From assembly GCA_009784975.1 (NCBI GenBank), contig WQXG01000011.1, positions 1 to 55,647 on the forward strand: DNA of 55,647 nucleotides. The letters are read 5' to 3'. Below, piece by piece: positions 42,875-51,225 of this stretch. Position 1 is the first letter of the stretch, and each line of letters starts with the position of its first letter. The notes under the pieces were generated by a model. It was not told the origin of the DNA. It saw only the letters and a program-made list of their open reading frames with translations, and did no database searches. This stretch comes from Treponema sp. Its GTDB lineage: Bacteria > Spirochaetota > Spirochaetia > Treponematales > Breznakiellaceae. The position numbers and the translations under genes were made by a program.

Positions 42875-42908
42875 GGTAAATAATAGCATATTATAAACAG
42901 GTAGTACA

Positions 42909-42937
42909 TTGACCCCTTCTCCTAATTGTCATATCAT
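42909..42937 (+). promoter_or_regulatory. Promoter of a predicted leaderless GerMN-domain mRNA
   Basis: TTGACC (42909-42914), exactly 17 bp, TATCAT (42932-42937), then six bases to GTG 42944. No SD is present between them. Confidence 0.6.
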
Positions 42938-42943
42938 TGTTTT

Positions 42944-43705
42944 GTGGCAGTTAGAAAAAACAAAAAAGATGAACCAAAAGGGTCTCAGGCAGTAGTCATT
43001 TTTTGGCTTGTTTTTGTGATAATAATAATCGGCGTTTTCATGCTAAACGCAGAAACCATTCAAAGAAACTTTAATGTTTTTCTTACCCGATTAACTTCCC
43101 CTGGCAGCACCGCTGCCGAAGAAGACTTTACAGTGATAGATGAAGAGTCTGAGTGGGAACCTTCCGTTGTTGTCGTTGAGCCTCCCCGGCAAACACAACA
43201 GCAGCCGCAGACCCAGCAGCCTCTGCTCCAGCAGCCGCAAGTTCCCCAGACACCGCAAACTCAGCAGCCTCAAACGCCGGTTGTGCAGACACGGGATAGA
43301 GTTATCTATTATACACAGGTCAACAATGACGGGCAGATTCTCCAGTCGCGGGTGACGCGCAGAATACCTGTTTCGCAGTCTCCCATGCAGGATGCCCTGA
43401 ATGTTTTACTTGCCGGTCCTTCTGCGGAAGAGCTCAATCGCGGCATGATCAATCTTATTCCGCAGAATACGCGGATGCTTTCGGCTGCCATACGCGGGAA
43501 TACGGCATACATCAGTTTCAGCGAAGATTTTTTATTTAACACATTCGGCGTGGAAGGTTACATTGCCCAGCTTCGGCAAATTGTCTGGACGGTTACAGAG
43601 TTTCAAAATGTTAGTGATGTGCAAATATTGATAGAAGGCAGACGGATGGATTATCTTGGCGAAGGTATCTGGATTGGCAGCCCTATCAGCCGTCAGTCGT
43701 TTTAA
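42944..43705 (+). CDS. Membrane-anchored GerMN-domain protein
   Basis: This 253-aa protein starts at GTG 42944, seven bases after a -10 box; an upstream TTG at 42926 would lie inside the promoter. One membrane helix (VVIFWLVFVIIIIGVFML) is followed by a Gln/Pro-rich linker of about 45 residues and a GerMN domain (about 130-245; DALNVLLAGPSAEELNRGMI, LIPQNTRMLSAAIRGNTAYI, FSEDFLF, QLRQIVWTVTEFQNVSDVQI). GerMN domains occur in spore germination and envelope proteins; in a non-sporing spirochaete it is probably an envelope or peptidoglycan-associated factor. Its 3' end overlaps the YmdB-like gene by 20 bp, convergently. Confidence 0.8.
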   Translation: MAVRKNKKDEPKGSQAVVIFWLVFVIIIIGVFMLNAETIQRNFNVFLTRLTSPGSTAAEEDFTVIDEESEWEPSVVVVEPPRQTQQQPQTQQPLLQQPQVPQTPQTQQPQTPVVQTRDRVIYYTQVNNDGQILQSRVTRRIPVSQSPMQDALNVLLAGPSAEELNRGMINLIPQNTRMLSAAIRGNTAYISFSEDFLFNTFGVEGYIAQLRQIVWTVTEFQNVSDVQILIEGRRMDYLGEGIWIGSPISRQSF

Positions 43706-44540
43706 TCCGCCGGATAGAAACCGCTTTTCCTGTTTCCGTATCAATCTCTGCGATAACGCCCTGCACCTGTGTGTTTTTTGAAGGCGCAATTTCCATGTTG
43801 TATAACACTTGCTTGCGGACACGTTCCAGGCAAATTTCCGGATTCATGCCGATTACGCCGTCAACGCTGCCTGTCATTCCCAAATCGGTAATGTATGCGC
43901 TGCCGTTCGGCAATATCCGCTCATCTGCAGTTTGCACATGCGTATGAGTGCCGGCAATCAGAGATACGCGGCCGTCGGCATAATGGGCAAGAGCTTCCTT
44001 TTCGCGGGAAGACTCTGCATGAAAATCAATCAGAATTATAGGGAAGGCGGAAGGGTTGTCGGTTGATAAAAGCGGATGAAGATCCGCCGCTTTGCCGGCA
44101 TGTATTTTTATAAGATGATCAAGACATCTGAACGGGCAGTCGATAGGGCTCATCAATTCACGGCCCTGAAGATTTATTACAACCCAGTTTATGCCCTTTT
44201 TTTTCAGGCTGGCAAATCCCGCGCCGGATACGCTTTGAATGGTTGTTGTGCCTGCGGGATAATTTGCAGGACGCAGTATATTGCTTTCAGTTTCCAGAAT
44301 GGTCCAGAACTCGCGCTTTTCCCAGACATGATTACCCGAAGTAACAACATCCGCGCCGGCTGCGATGATTCGCCTGAATTCCTTTTCTGTAATTCCAAAA
44401 CCTTCGGCGGCATTTTCACCATTGACAGTGACAAAGTCGATTTTGTGTTCTTTTATTAAAATTGGCAATTTGGCTTCCAGGGCTTCCAGCCCCGCCTGTC
44501 CTACGACATCGCCAATCATTGCGGCTCGAACAAGGTTCAT
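43686..44540 (-). CDS. YmdB-like metallophosphoesterase (cyclic nucleotide phosphodiesterase family)
   Basis: This 284-aa enzyme belongs to the TIGR00282/YmdB family: AAMIGDVVGQAGLEALE, VNGENAAEGFGITE, ADVVTSGNHVWEKRE, LIDFHAESSREKEALAHYADG, SLIAGTHTHVQTADERILP and YITDLGMTG supply the metal-binding Asp, Glu, Asn and His residues. Relatives hydrolyse 2',3'-cyclic or cAMP-type phosphodiesters and affect RNA turnover and biofilm in Bacillus. The start is ATG 44540; the frame to 44558 adds six residues. No SD is seen. The start region faces the divergent promoter of the SDR-like gene. Confidence 0.9.
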   Translation of the reverse strand: MNLVRAAMIGDVVGQAGLEALEAKLPILIKEHKIDFVTVNGENAAEGFGITEKEFRRIIAAGADVVTSGNHVWEKREFWTILETESNILRPANYPAGTTTIQSVSGAGFASLKKKGINWVVINLQGRELMSPIDCPFRCLDHLIKIHAGKAADLHPLLSTDNPSAFPIILIDFHAESSREKEALAHYADGRVSLIAGTHTHVQTADERILPNGSAYITDLGMTGSVDGVIGMNPEICLERVRKQVLYNMEIAPSKNTQVQGVIAEIDTETGKAVSIRRIKTTDG

Positions 44541-44549
44541 ATTTAGATA

Positions 44550-44578
44550 TTGCCACAAATGCCAGTAATCTGTAAACT
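44550..44578 (+). promoter_or_regulatory. Promoter of a predicted leaderless SDR-like mRNA
   Basis: TTGCCA (44550-44555), 17 bp, TAAACT (44573-44578), then six bases to ATG 44585. No SD is present. It overlaps the region just upstream of the divergent YmdB-like gene. Confidence 0.55.
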
Positions 44579-44584
44579 GTATTA

Positions 44585-45253
44585 ATGACCAGAGGAATAT
44601 TTATTGCAGGAAATGAATCCACGCTTGGCAGGGCAATTGAAGCTGAAGTTTTTAATAAAACTGAACAATTTGCTTCCGCTTTAATACCAAACAGGCTTTC
44701 TGATACTTTAAAAACCCCTGATGATGTTTCTGATAATGAAAGACGTTTGTCTCTGGACTGGAATCCTTCCAGCCCTATTTCTGCCCGCGCTCTTGTTCTT
44801 GCCGCAGAAAACCGGCTGGAACGTATTGATGAGGCAATACTTGTCTGTTCGCCTCCGACAATCCGCAGCAGTCCTTCGGCGCTTCCTTTTTCCGCAGTGG
44901 AAATTCTTGTAAACGATCATATAAAGGGCTGGTTTTTTCTTGTAAAGGAGATAACCGCGATTTTTAAAGAGCGCAAACACGGAACGCTTGCCCTTGTTTA
45001 CCCCGATATCAATTCCGGAAAAGACGAAGCCGCCGACATTTTGGGTCCTTCCGCTCTTGCTTCCTTCCGCGCCCTCACCAACGGCTTGCTGGCATCCGCT
45101 CAAAACGAACCGTACATTACAACCGGTTTTTCTACTTCTGACACCGGCAACGAAGCGGCATTTGCTTCTTTTATTTTTAAAACTCTTGATGAATTAACCA
45201 AGCGCTCCAAAGGCAAATTGCATAAATTCGGCAGATTTAGTTTTTTTAAGTAG
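44585..45253 (+). CDS. Degenerate short-chain dehydrogenase-like protein
   Basis: This 222-aa protein has a Rossmann-like opening (GIFIAGNESTLGRAIEAEVF) and later stretches reminiscent of SDR folds (RIDEAILVCSPP, VNDHIKGWFFLVKEITAIFK, GTLALVYPD, ALASFRALTNGLLASA). The glycine motif is altered (GNESTLG instead of TGxxxGxG), and I cannot find the Tyr-x-x-x-Lys catalytic pair, so it is probably not an active dehydrogenase. A nucleotide-binding regulatory role is possible. It ends 20 bp before the convergent NYN gene, around the small palindrome GCCTGCAGGC. Confidence 0.6.
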   Translation: MTRGIFIAGNESTLGRAIEAEVFNKTEQFASALIPNRLSDTLKTPDDVSDNERRLSLDWNPSSPISARALVLAAENRLERIDEAILVCSPPTIRSSPSALPFSAVEILVNDHIKGWFFLVKEITAIFKERKHGTLALVYPDINSGKDEAADILGPSALASFRALTNGLLASAQNEPYITTGFSTSDTGNEAAFASFIFKTLDELTKRSKGKLHKFGRFSFFK

Positions 45254-45273
45254 CAAGCGCCTGCAGGCACTCA

Positions 45274-46062
45274 TTACCTTTTCTTTTTCCACCTGATGTA
45301 CACCTGTTTGCTGCTGCTGTTTGCATGAGAACGTTCTTCTATTTCAAACTGCGGTATGGCGCGGAACATGTCTCCCAGTTTTTTAAAACCGTAGTTGCGG
45401 GGGTCAAAATCTGTGGAGCGATTGTTGATTTTTTGTCCAACGCCGCCCAGATATGCCCAGCCTGATTCTTCTGCAATGTCGTCTACTGCATCGTGCAGCA
45501 GTTTAAGCAGTTTTTTATCAACCTTGAATTCTTTTTTTTGCTTTACCGACGGACGGTTGTCTTCATCTTCCTGACTGTCGTCCAATATCTCTGTGTAAAT
45601 AAATTTGTCGCAGACGGAAACAAAAGCTTTCGGCGTTTTCTTTTCGCCGAAACCGTAAACGATACGTCCGCTTTCGCGCACCCGTGAAGCAAGGCGGGTA
45701 AAATCTGAATCGCTTGATACTATGCAAAAACCGTCCAGTTTTTCGCTGTACAATAAATCCATTGCATCGATGATCATTGCTGAATCTGTGGCATTCTTGC
45801 CTGATGTATACGAAAATTGCTGTATCGGCTGAATTGCGTTTTGCAGCAGTTTTTCTTTCCATGAACGAAGATTGTTGCTTGTCCAGTCTCCGTAAATTCT
45901 TTTTACGCTGGCAATTCCGTATTTTGCAACTTCATTCAGCAGCCCTTCAATGATTGCGGGTTTTGTATTGTCTGCGTCTATTAAAACCGCAAGTTTCGCC
46001 TGACTAATTTCCGACGTTTGAGGTTCATGAGCGCGAAATTGTGAAAATGGCAATAATGGCAT
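45274..46062 (-). CDS. NYN-domain (PIN-like) nuclease with C-terminal OST-HTH/LOTUS domain
   Basis: This 262-aa protein has an NYN/LabA-like domain (about residues 20-165) with acidic residues placed as in PIN nucleases: AVLIDADNTKP, NATDSAMIIDAMDLLYSE and CIVSSDSDFTRLASRVRESG. The C-terminal region (about 185-262) matches OST-HTH/LOTUS (LLKLLHDAVDDIAEESGWAY, FDPRNYGFKKLGDMFRAI). LOTUS domains bind RNA, including G-quadruplex RNA in eukaryotic relatives, so an RNA-degrading or silencing role is plausible. SD AAGGAG. It follows the XPB helicase and its partner in one operon (12-bp gap). Confidence 0.88.
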   Translation of the reverse strand: MPLLPFSQFRAHEPQTSEISQAKLAVLIDADNTKPAIIEGLLNEVAKYGIASVKRIYGDWTSNNLRSWKEKLLQNAIQPIQQFSYTSGKNATDSAMIIDAMDLLYSEKLDGFCIVSSDSDFTRLASRVRESGRIVYGFGEKKTPKAFVSVCDKFIYTEILDDSQEDEDNRPSVKQKKEFKVDKKLLKLLHDAVDDIAEESGWAYLGGVGQKINNRSTDFDPRNYGFKKLGDMFRAIPQFEIEERSHANSSSKQVYIRWKKKR

Positions 46063-46074
46063 TTATAACTCCTT

Positions 46075-48219
46075 TTATTCAAAAATAGATTTTTTTATTC
46101 TGCGCAGCAGGTTTATTTTAGCAAGAGGTATGCGATGTGCATCAATTATTAAGAACAATTCGTTTCCTTCTTTTTCAAGCGCTTTGGGTATCCCAAAGAT
46201 TTTTTCTTCATCGCCGCTTTTTAACATTATAATTTCTACCGGTGACTTCTGGCTTATTGCCTGTTTTGCAATATTTTGTTTTCCGGCGTAATCCATAAGC
46301 CGGGCTTCAAGTTTTTCGTAACGAATATCTGCATCTTTTAATTGAGCTTCGCAAAGAACAAGCCTCCTGTCAATTCTTGCGGAAAGTTCCGTTCTTTCCA
46401 GATCGCTTAAGCTCATTTTTTTTAGAATAGCATGAAATTCTCCAGTTAGAACAGACTGCGGAATTGCTGAAATTTTATGATCGGGAGCCGGGACTTGGGG
46501 ATCAAGGGCAGAAGAAGCTTTGGGCTGCGTATAATAATTTGTAGCAGACATGAAAGGTTTTTGAATGTTTTTGCGCTGCGCAATAATATCGATGCCTGCG
46601 CTGCGAAGAGCGTCAATTGCATCATCATTTGCATCCTCGCCAAGCAGATACAAACCGGGTGCCAGAGTTTCTGTGATAAGCGAAGATAGCTTTTTGGTCT
46701 CTGTCAAATAACGGTGTTCTTCGGAAAGAGTTAAAATAATTCCTTTTTTTAGGGATACTTCTTTGTGACGTTTTTCCCAGTCTTTTAAATTCCAGATTAA
46801 GCTGTCCTGGGGAGTTTTATTTCCGGAAAGCCTGTTTAATAAATTTATAATTTCATCTGCGCTGATATTGCTGTCAAATGCGCAGACAGCCGAGTCCCTG
46901 TTCATTTCAAAACAAACAACAGGCGGCATAAATGCAGTTTTTTGGGTTCCGGAAAGTCCTGTTTCGCGGATGTTCAGGAAAGAAGCGAGAGTTATAGCAT
47001 CTGTAAAATTGATTTCCGGGTAAACCATGATAGAAAAACAATCAATCGCTATTACCGGTTTATCATTATTAACCTGATCCATAATATCTGCTCTTTTTAA
47101 ACCCTGGTTTGAATTTATTATCAAGCCTGTTTTTTCCATGGATTCCAGCATTTTATCTGCATTAACAATTATATACATTTTGGAAGAAAGAATTTTAATT
47201 ATTCTTTTTATGGTTTTTTCCGGATAACAGGCTTGTGAGTCTAAAGAATCGATAAACCCATGAATTAGATTTACCGTATCGTGAATTCTGGTGCGGAAGA
47301 TAGGCGGTAAAATTTCATCGGGTTGATTTCCCATGCATGGGGTGCTCTTCTCGCCTAAAACCAGCAGCGCCGCAGCAAGATATTCGCTTCTTACGCGCGC
47401 AGAAAGCTGGCTGAAATCGTTAAATTGTTTTTTGTCGGGAACAAGTTTATTTTCATCGGCGTAAAAAAGCCCAAGTGCCTGCAGAGCTCCAAGTAAATAT
47501 GTAAAATCAATACCCGGAAAAATCTTTTTTGCCTCTTCAATGACCCGTCTGCGAACAACACCTGCGGTCGTATAAAAATATTCCCATTGTGAAGCAAAGG
47601 AAATCAGGCTCGCCAGGATTAGCTCATTAAAGATTTGCCCAGAAGCTTGCTTCTCCGAAGCAAGCTTCTCATCCTTCGAAGCTTGCTTTTGTAAAGCTTG
47701 CTTCTTCAAAGGTTGAACTGTTGGGAAAAGACGGGAAGTGTTTGCAATAAAGGGATGCAGCACGGGTTTAAAAACAGGATTTAATGCAAGGTATTTGGTA
47801 GCTGCCAAACTGCCTGTTGGAAAACGGCTTGTGTACGGGTTTGTAAACAAGTTTTTTATTTTATCTTCTGTGAACCGGTACAGGATGAAGCGTTCTTCCA
47901 TGTTCACGATGATATCCTGAAGCTGCGCCTTGCTGAACTCGCAGGAGAAAAAACTTTCCAGCTGATCTGCCGTCGGTTCGTCAAGGAGGGCAACAGCAGC
48001 GATTATCTTTGCATCGTTTTCATCGATATATGACGCGATTGTTTTTTGAATATCATCGCGTAACAGAAAATTTTCCAAATCATTTAACAATTGCTGTTTG
48101 TTAAAAGGCGTTTTTATTTTTCCGAATACGCTTCTTAATAATTCATAAAATGAGTTGTCCTGCATGGTTATAACAGCGGATTTCCAGAAATCTACGGGGC
48201 GGAAAATATCTTTTTTCAT
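46075..48219 (-). CDS. XPB-helicase partner with Helicase_C_3-like domain
   Basis: This 714-aa protein overlaps the helicase stop (ATGA) and so is made together with it. The N-terminal half is helical with winged-helix-like units (FYELLRSVFGKIKTPFNKQQ, IIAAVALLDEPTADQLESFF). Residues about 370-530 resemble the PF13625 Helicase_C_3 / XPB-associated domain (PVIAIDCFSIMVYPEINFTD, VCFEMNRDSAVCAFDSNISA, LTLSEEHRYLTE, GLYLLGEDANDDAIDALRSA). It probably guides or loads the helicase. Residues about 171-193 (Lys/Gln/Ala/Ser-rich) are encoded by a palindromic repeat cluster. Function is inferred from the operon and the domain. Confidence 0.7.
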   Translation of the reverse strand: MKKDIFRPVDFWKSAVITMQDNSFYELLRSVFGKIKTPFNKQQLLNDLENFLLRDDIQKTIASYIDENDAKIIAAVALLDEPTADQLESFFSCEFSKAQLQDIIVNMEERFILYRFTEDKIKNLFTNPYTSRFPTGSLAATKYLALNPVFKPVLHPFIANTSRLFPTVQPLKKQALQKQASKDEKLASEKQASGQIFNELILASLISFASQWEYFYTTAGVVRRRVIEEAKKIFPGIDFTYLLGALQALGLFYADENKLVPDKKQFNDFSQLSARVRSEYLAAALLVLGEKSTPCMGNQPDEILPPIFRTRIHDTVNLIHGFIDSLDSQACYPEKTIKRIIKILSSKMYIIVNADKMLESMEKTGLIINSNQGLKRADIMDQVNNDKPVIAIDCFSIMVYPEINFTDAITLASFLNIRETGLSGTQKTAFMPPVVCFEMNRDSAVCAFDSNISADEIINLLNRLSGNKTPQDSLIWNLKDWEKRHKEVSLKKGIILTLSEEHRYLTETKKLSSLITETLAPGLYLLGEDANDDAIDALRSAGIDIIAQRKNIQKPFMSATNYYTQPKASSALDPQVPAPDHKISAIPQSVLTGEFHAILKKMSLSDLERTELSARIDRRLVLCEAQLKDADIRYEKLEARLMDYAGKQNIAKQAISQKSPVEIIMLKSGDEEKIFGIPKALEKEGNELFLIIDAHRIPLAKINLLRRIKKSIFE
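47641..47707. repeat. Perfect inverted repeat 13-3-13 (47641-47669) plus two further partial copies
   Basis: AGAAGCTTGCTTC and GAAGCAAGCTTCT are exact reverse complements around TCC. CGAAGCTTGCTTTTG and AAAGCTTGCTTCTTC follow at about 47677 and 47693, repeating the arm. The cluster is read in frame as KQA/KLAS/EKQAS-like residues in the helicase partner. Confidence 0.9.
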
Positions 48220-49868
48220 TTATTGTCTGTCCACCGCTGAATTGAATATTTATAACCCTGCTCGGTTAAAAACTTTTGGCGGTTAGCCGCAAATTCTTCT
48301 TCTACCGTGTAGCCGGAAACCAGCGAAAAGAACAAAGCATTGTGTCCTTTAGGCCTTAAAATTCGTCCCAGCCGCTGAGCTTCCTCCTGACGCGAACCAA
48401 AAGAGCCGGAAACCTGCACTGCCATTGAAGCATCCGGAAGATCAATGGCAAAATTCGCTACTTTTGAAACAACAATTACGCGCACTTCTCCCCGTTTAAA
48501 ACTGTTATAGATACGTTCTCTTTCTGCATTGGGAGTTTTTCCTGTTATAACCGGCGTTTTTAAAATCTTTGCAAGCGAATTGAGCTGCGATATATATTGA
48601 CCTATTACCAGCACCTGATCTTCAGGATGATTTTCTATCAATTGAAGCACAACATTTTCTTTTAATGGATTTTCTGCGGCTATCCGGTATTTTTCCCGCG
48701 GCGCTGCTGTAGCATACGGTATCTTGAGATGCTGCGGTAATTCCAGCCGTATTTCCGTGCAAATCGCTTCGGCAATCCATCCTTTGCCTTCAAGGTCTTT
48801 CCACGGCACATCATAGCGTTTTGGTCCTACAAGGCTGAAGACCGCGTCTTCTTCTCCGTCTTCGCGGATAAGCGTCGCCGTCAGCCCAAGCCGCCTGATT
48901 GCCTGAAGTTCCGCCGTTACGCGAAACACCGGCGCGGGAAGCAGATGAACTTCATCGTAAATAACAAGCCCCCATGCTCTTTCGCGGAAAAGCTTAAAAT
49001 GAGGAAACTCTCCCTCTTTATAAGGTCTCCATGAAACTATCTGATATGTTGCAACAGTTACAGGCGCAACCGATTTGGAGTCTCCCGAATACTCGGCAAT
49101 CTGTTCCCGCGTTAAATCTGTCTTGTCCAGCAATTCTTCTATCCATTGATGAACTGCCGCCACGTTAGGTGTCAGAATAAGAGTGTTGGTTTTTAACATA
49201 GACATTATCAGCATTCCGACAATCGTCTTTCCGGATCCGCATGGAAGAACCACAACCCCATACCCGTTCCCGACAGAATTAGCTGCCGTAATCTGATAAT
49301 CTCTTACAACAAAAGGTTTTCCGGAAAGGCAGGTTTCCCTCATTTGAATCTGCAAATCTTCGCCCTTTAAAAGCGGCGCCTCATCCTGCACCGGCCATCC
49401 GATCCGTATCAGTTCCCGCTTAACAGTTCCCCTGTCAATCAGGGCAAGCGAAAAACCATTCGCCGTACCCGTGATATATTTTTTAAGCGATTTCCGCTCT
49501 CCGATTTCCAGCCGAATTGCTTCATCGTCTATTTGTAAAAACAGCCTGTTTTCCGGATCTTCCCGGTCCGAAATCATTTTGATTTTCCCGTAGCGGGACA
49601 TGAGTATCGAAAACCCTTCCGTAATTCCTGCCGGTATTTCATAACGGCTGAATTCCTTGAGTATTTTAACAACATCCTGCGGCGTAAAACCCGCGCTTGC
49701 GGCGTTCCACAGGGACAAAGGGGTTATCCGGTAGGTATGAATGTGCTCAGGCGATTTTTCCAGCTCCGCAAACGGAATGATCGCCTGCCTCGCCTTTTCG
49801 GCAGATTCGCAGTGGACATCCAGGAGGAGAGTTCTGTCGCTTTGTACTATCAGCGCTTTGTCGGGCAT
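48216..49868 (-). CDS. XPB/RAD25-type SF2 DNA helicase
   Basis: This 550-aa protein has an N-terminal damage-recognition-like region followed by the helicase core: FVVRDYQITAANSVGNGYG, Walker A LPCGSGKT, DEVH box IYDEVHLLP, LGLTATL, the XPB RED motif IREDG, then VLVIGQYISQL, VSKVANFAIDLPDA and motif VI QEEAQRLGRILRPKG. XPB-type enzymes unwind DNA in repair or transcription in some bacteria, including spirochaetes. It heads an operon with a PF13625-like partner and an NYN-LOTUS nuclease. TATAAT lies eight bases upstream of the ATG with TTGAAA 17 bp before it, and no SD is seen. Confidence 0.93.
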   Translation of the reverse strand: MPDKALIVQSDRTLLLDVHCESAEKARQAIIPFAELEKSPEHIHTYRITPLSLWNAASAGFTPQDVVKILKEFSRYEIPAGITEGFSILMSRYGKIKMISDREDPENRLFLQIDDEAIRLEIGERKSLKKYITGTANGFSLALIDRGTVKRELIRIGWPVQDEAPLLKGEDLQIQMRETCLSGKPFVVRDYQITAANSVGNGYGVVVLPCGSGKTIVGMLIMSMLKTNTLILTPNVAAVHQWIEELLDKTDLTREQIAEYSGDSKSVAPVTVATYQIVSWRPYKEGEFPHFKLFRERAWGLVIYDEVHLLPAPVFRVTAELQAIRRLGLTATLIREDGEEDAVFSLVGPKRYDVPWKDLEGKGWIAEAICTEIRLELPQHLKIPYATAAPREKYRIAAENPLKENVVLQLIENHPEDQVLVIGQYISQLNSLAKILKTPVITGKTPNAERERIYNSFKRGEVRVIVVSKVANFAIDLPDASMAVQVSGSFGSRQEEAQRLGRILRPKGHNALFFSLVSGYTVEEEFAANRQKFLTEQGYKYSIQRWTDNK

Positions 49869-49876
49869 AACAGTGT

Positions 49877-49905
49877 ATTATATATTATATTAAAGATTGT
49901 TTCAA
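49877..49905 (-). promoter_or_regulatory. Promoter of a predicted near-leaderless XPB operon mRNA
   Basis: On the minus strand TTGAAA (49905-49900), 17 bp, TATAAT (49882-49877), then eight bases to ATG 49868. Transcription would start one or two bases before the codon. Confidence 0.6.
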
Positions 49906-49954
49906 TGCAGGCTGGGAAGATCTTTATCTTAAAAAGACAAGAATGTCTTCAGGT

Positions 49955-50704
49955 TTAAGTGGAATATCCATAATAATATTTTGGGTTAATGGAAATAACC
50001 AATTGTTGTTCAGTCAGGCATTTTGGTAAACATGCTTCTGGTAGCTGAGGTCCATCTTTCATATTTATACTGTTTTCATATGTTATAATTTTTGCCTGTT
50101 GATGAGCCATCCCAATTGTCAAAAATTCTCCATTAGAAAACTTATTGGCTGTATCAAGTAAATTGTTTAGATAGATAGCGCCTTCATTTGTATCATATGA
50201 TGATTGTCCTATTGAACAAGAATATAAAGCCACTTGTTGGCGCATAGATTGCATTATTCTATTATTATAATTATTTCTGATGTTTTCCAGTATTTCGCTG
50301 ACTGAAGAAAAATACATTGTTGACTTATTCATTATGCTATCACGCAAACGTTGTTGTGTTTGTACACGGCAACAATCAAAAATAGATAATTGACGAGGTG
50401 CTATATCTTTCAGTTCTGACTCCATAATATGTTCTCCTCTTCCATTAATTTCAATAACAGTCTCGCGTTTTTGTCCGCCATGTCCGCTGAATAAAACTAT
50501 TACATAATCATATTTTAATAATTTCATTTTATTTATTGTATCAAGAATCAATGAGCGGGATGGATTATAAAGAGGTGCGCCAATTTCATCTGGACGCCAT
50601 AAACCTCCATTTTCACTTCTTAAAAAAGAAGCAAAATTATCCAAGTCTTTTTTAGTACCAGCTAAACCATCTGTATTAGCTATTAAAAGAGCGCTCTTTT
50701 TCAT
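49955..50704 (-). CDS. Caspase-like cysteine protease (peptidase C14/metacaspase type)
   Basis: This 249-aa protein has the caspase-fold p20 features: KSALLIANTDGLAGTKKDLD, a run of hydrophobic strand then catalytic His75 in VLFSGHGGQKRE, and catalytic Cys112 (or Cys111) in LSIFDCCRVQ. The remaining part (QVALYSCSIGQSSYDTNEGA, IYLNNLL) fits the following strand and helix with the usual S-C-x-x-G-Q-x-x-Y-D layout. Bacterial caspase-like proteases act as death effectors in several defence systems. The ATG overlaps the stop of a small membrane protein gene (ATGA), the last of a group of four minus-strand genes beginning with an HD phosphohydrolase. The target protein is unknown. Confidence 0.85.
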   Translation of the reverse strand: MKKSALLIANTDGLAGTKKDLDNFASFLRSENGGLWRPDEIGAPLYNPSRSLILDTINKMKLLKYDYVIVLFSGHGGQKRETVIEINGRGEHIMESELKDIAPRQLSIFDCCRVQTQQRLRDSIMNKSTMYFSSVSEILENIRNNYNNRIMQSMRQQVALYSCSIGQSSYDTNEGAIYLNNLLDTANKFSNGEFLTIGMAHQQAKIITYENSINMKDGPQLPEACLPKCLTEQQLVISINPKYYYGYST

Positions 50705-51141
50705 TTAACATTACCTCCAATTAAATATTTATTAACCATTTCAACAAATGGCGCGTCATATGTATCAATATTTTCATTTGGAGCTGTAGGGTCATACCAG
50801 TATTTTTTATGTATTCTTATCCAATCTTTAACTGCTAATTCCTTTTCTATCTTTTTTGTATCATATTTATAATGGCTTGATAGTCGTGAAAGATAGTTAA
50901 ATACCATTGTAGCATACAATTCATATCTTAAAAATTTTTCATCAGTAATATCATGTTTGCTAGTCCAGCTATCTGTAAAATTCTGACTTTCAAGATATGG
51001 ATATTCTATGCCTATTTTCAACAATTCATCTAATTGGTTTTCCAGATCTTTTTTCTTGTTTGAATTGTTAATAAAAAATGTTACCAATGCAGAGGTAACG
51101 GCTGAAATAAGTGTTGCTATTGCTGCTGATGTAATGTCCAT
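50701..51141 (-). CDS. Small membrane-anchored protein coupled to the caspase-like gene
   Basis: This 146-aa protein has one N-terminal membrane helix (AAIATLISAVTSALVTFFI), a short basic-acidic helix (NNSNKKKDLENQLDELL) and a cytoplasmic helical domain with many aromatic residues (FLRYELYATMVFNYLSRLSS, WIRIHKKYWYD). I know no family for it. SD AAGGAG sits eight bases before the ATG. ATGA overlap with the caspase-like gene suggests a stoichiometric partner: an anchor, a substrate or a pore-forming effector released by cleavage are all conceivable. Confidence 0.7.
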   Translation of the reverse strand: MDITSAAIATLISAVTSALVTFFINNSNKKKDLENQLDELLKIGIEYPYLESQNFTDSWTSKHDITDEKFLRYELYATMVFNYLSRLSSHYKYDTKKIEKELAVKDWIRIHKKYWYDPTAPNENIDTYDAPFVEMVNKYLIGGNVK

Positions 51142-51225
51142 TTTTTCTCTCCTTGAATTAATAAAATATTATTTTGTTGGTTTCTATACGTTTTACCATA
51201 AGGATAGCGTTTTAGGCTTAACATC

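Noticed and set aside
44585-45253. Active short-chain dehydrogenase
   Set aside because: The glycine-rich motif is altered and no Tyr-x-x-x-Lys catalytic pair is present.
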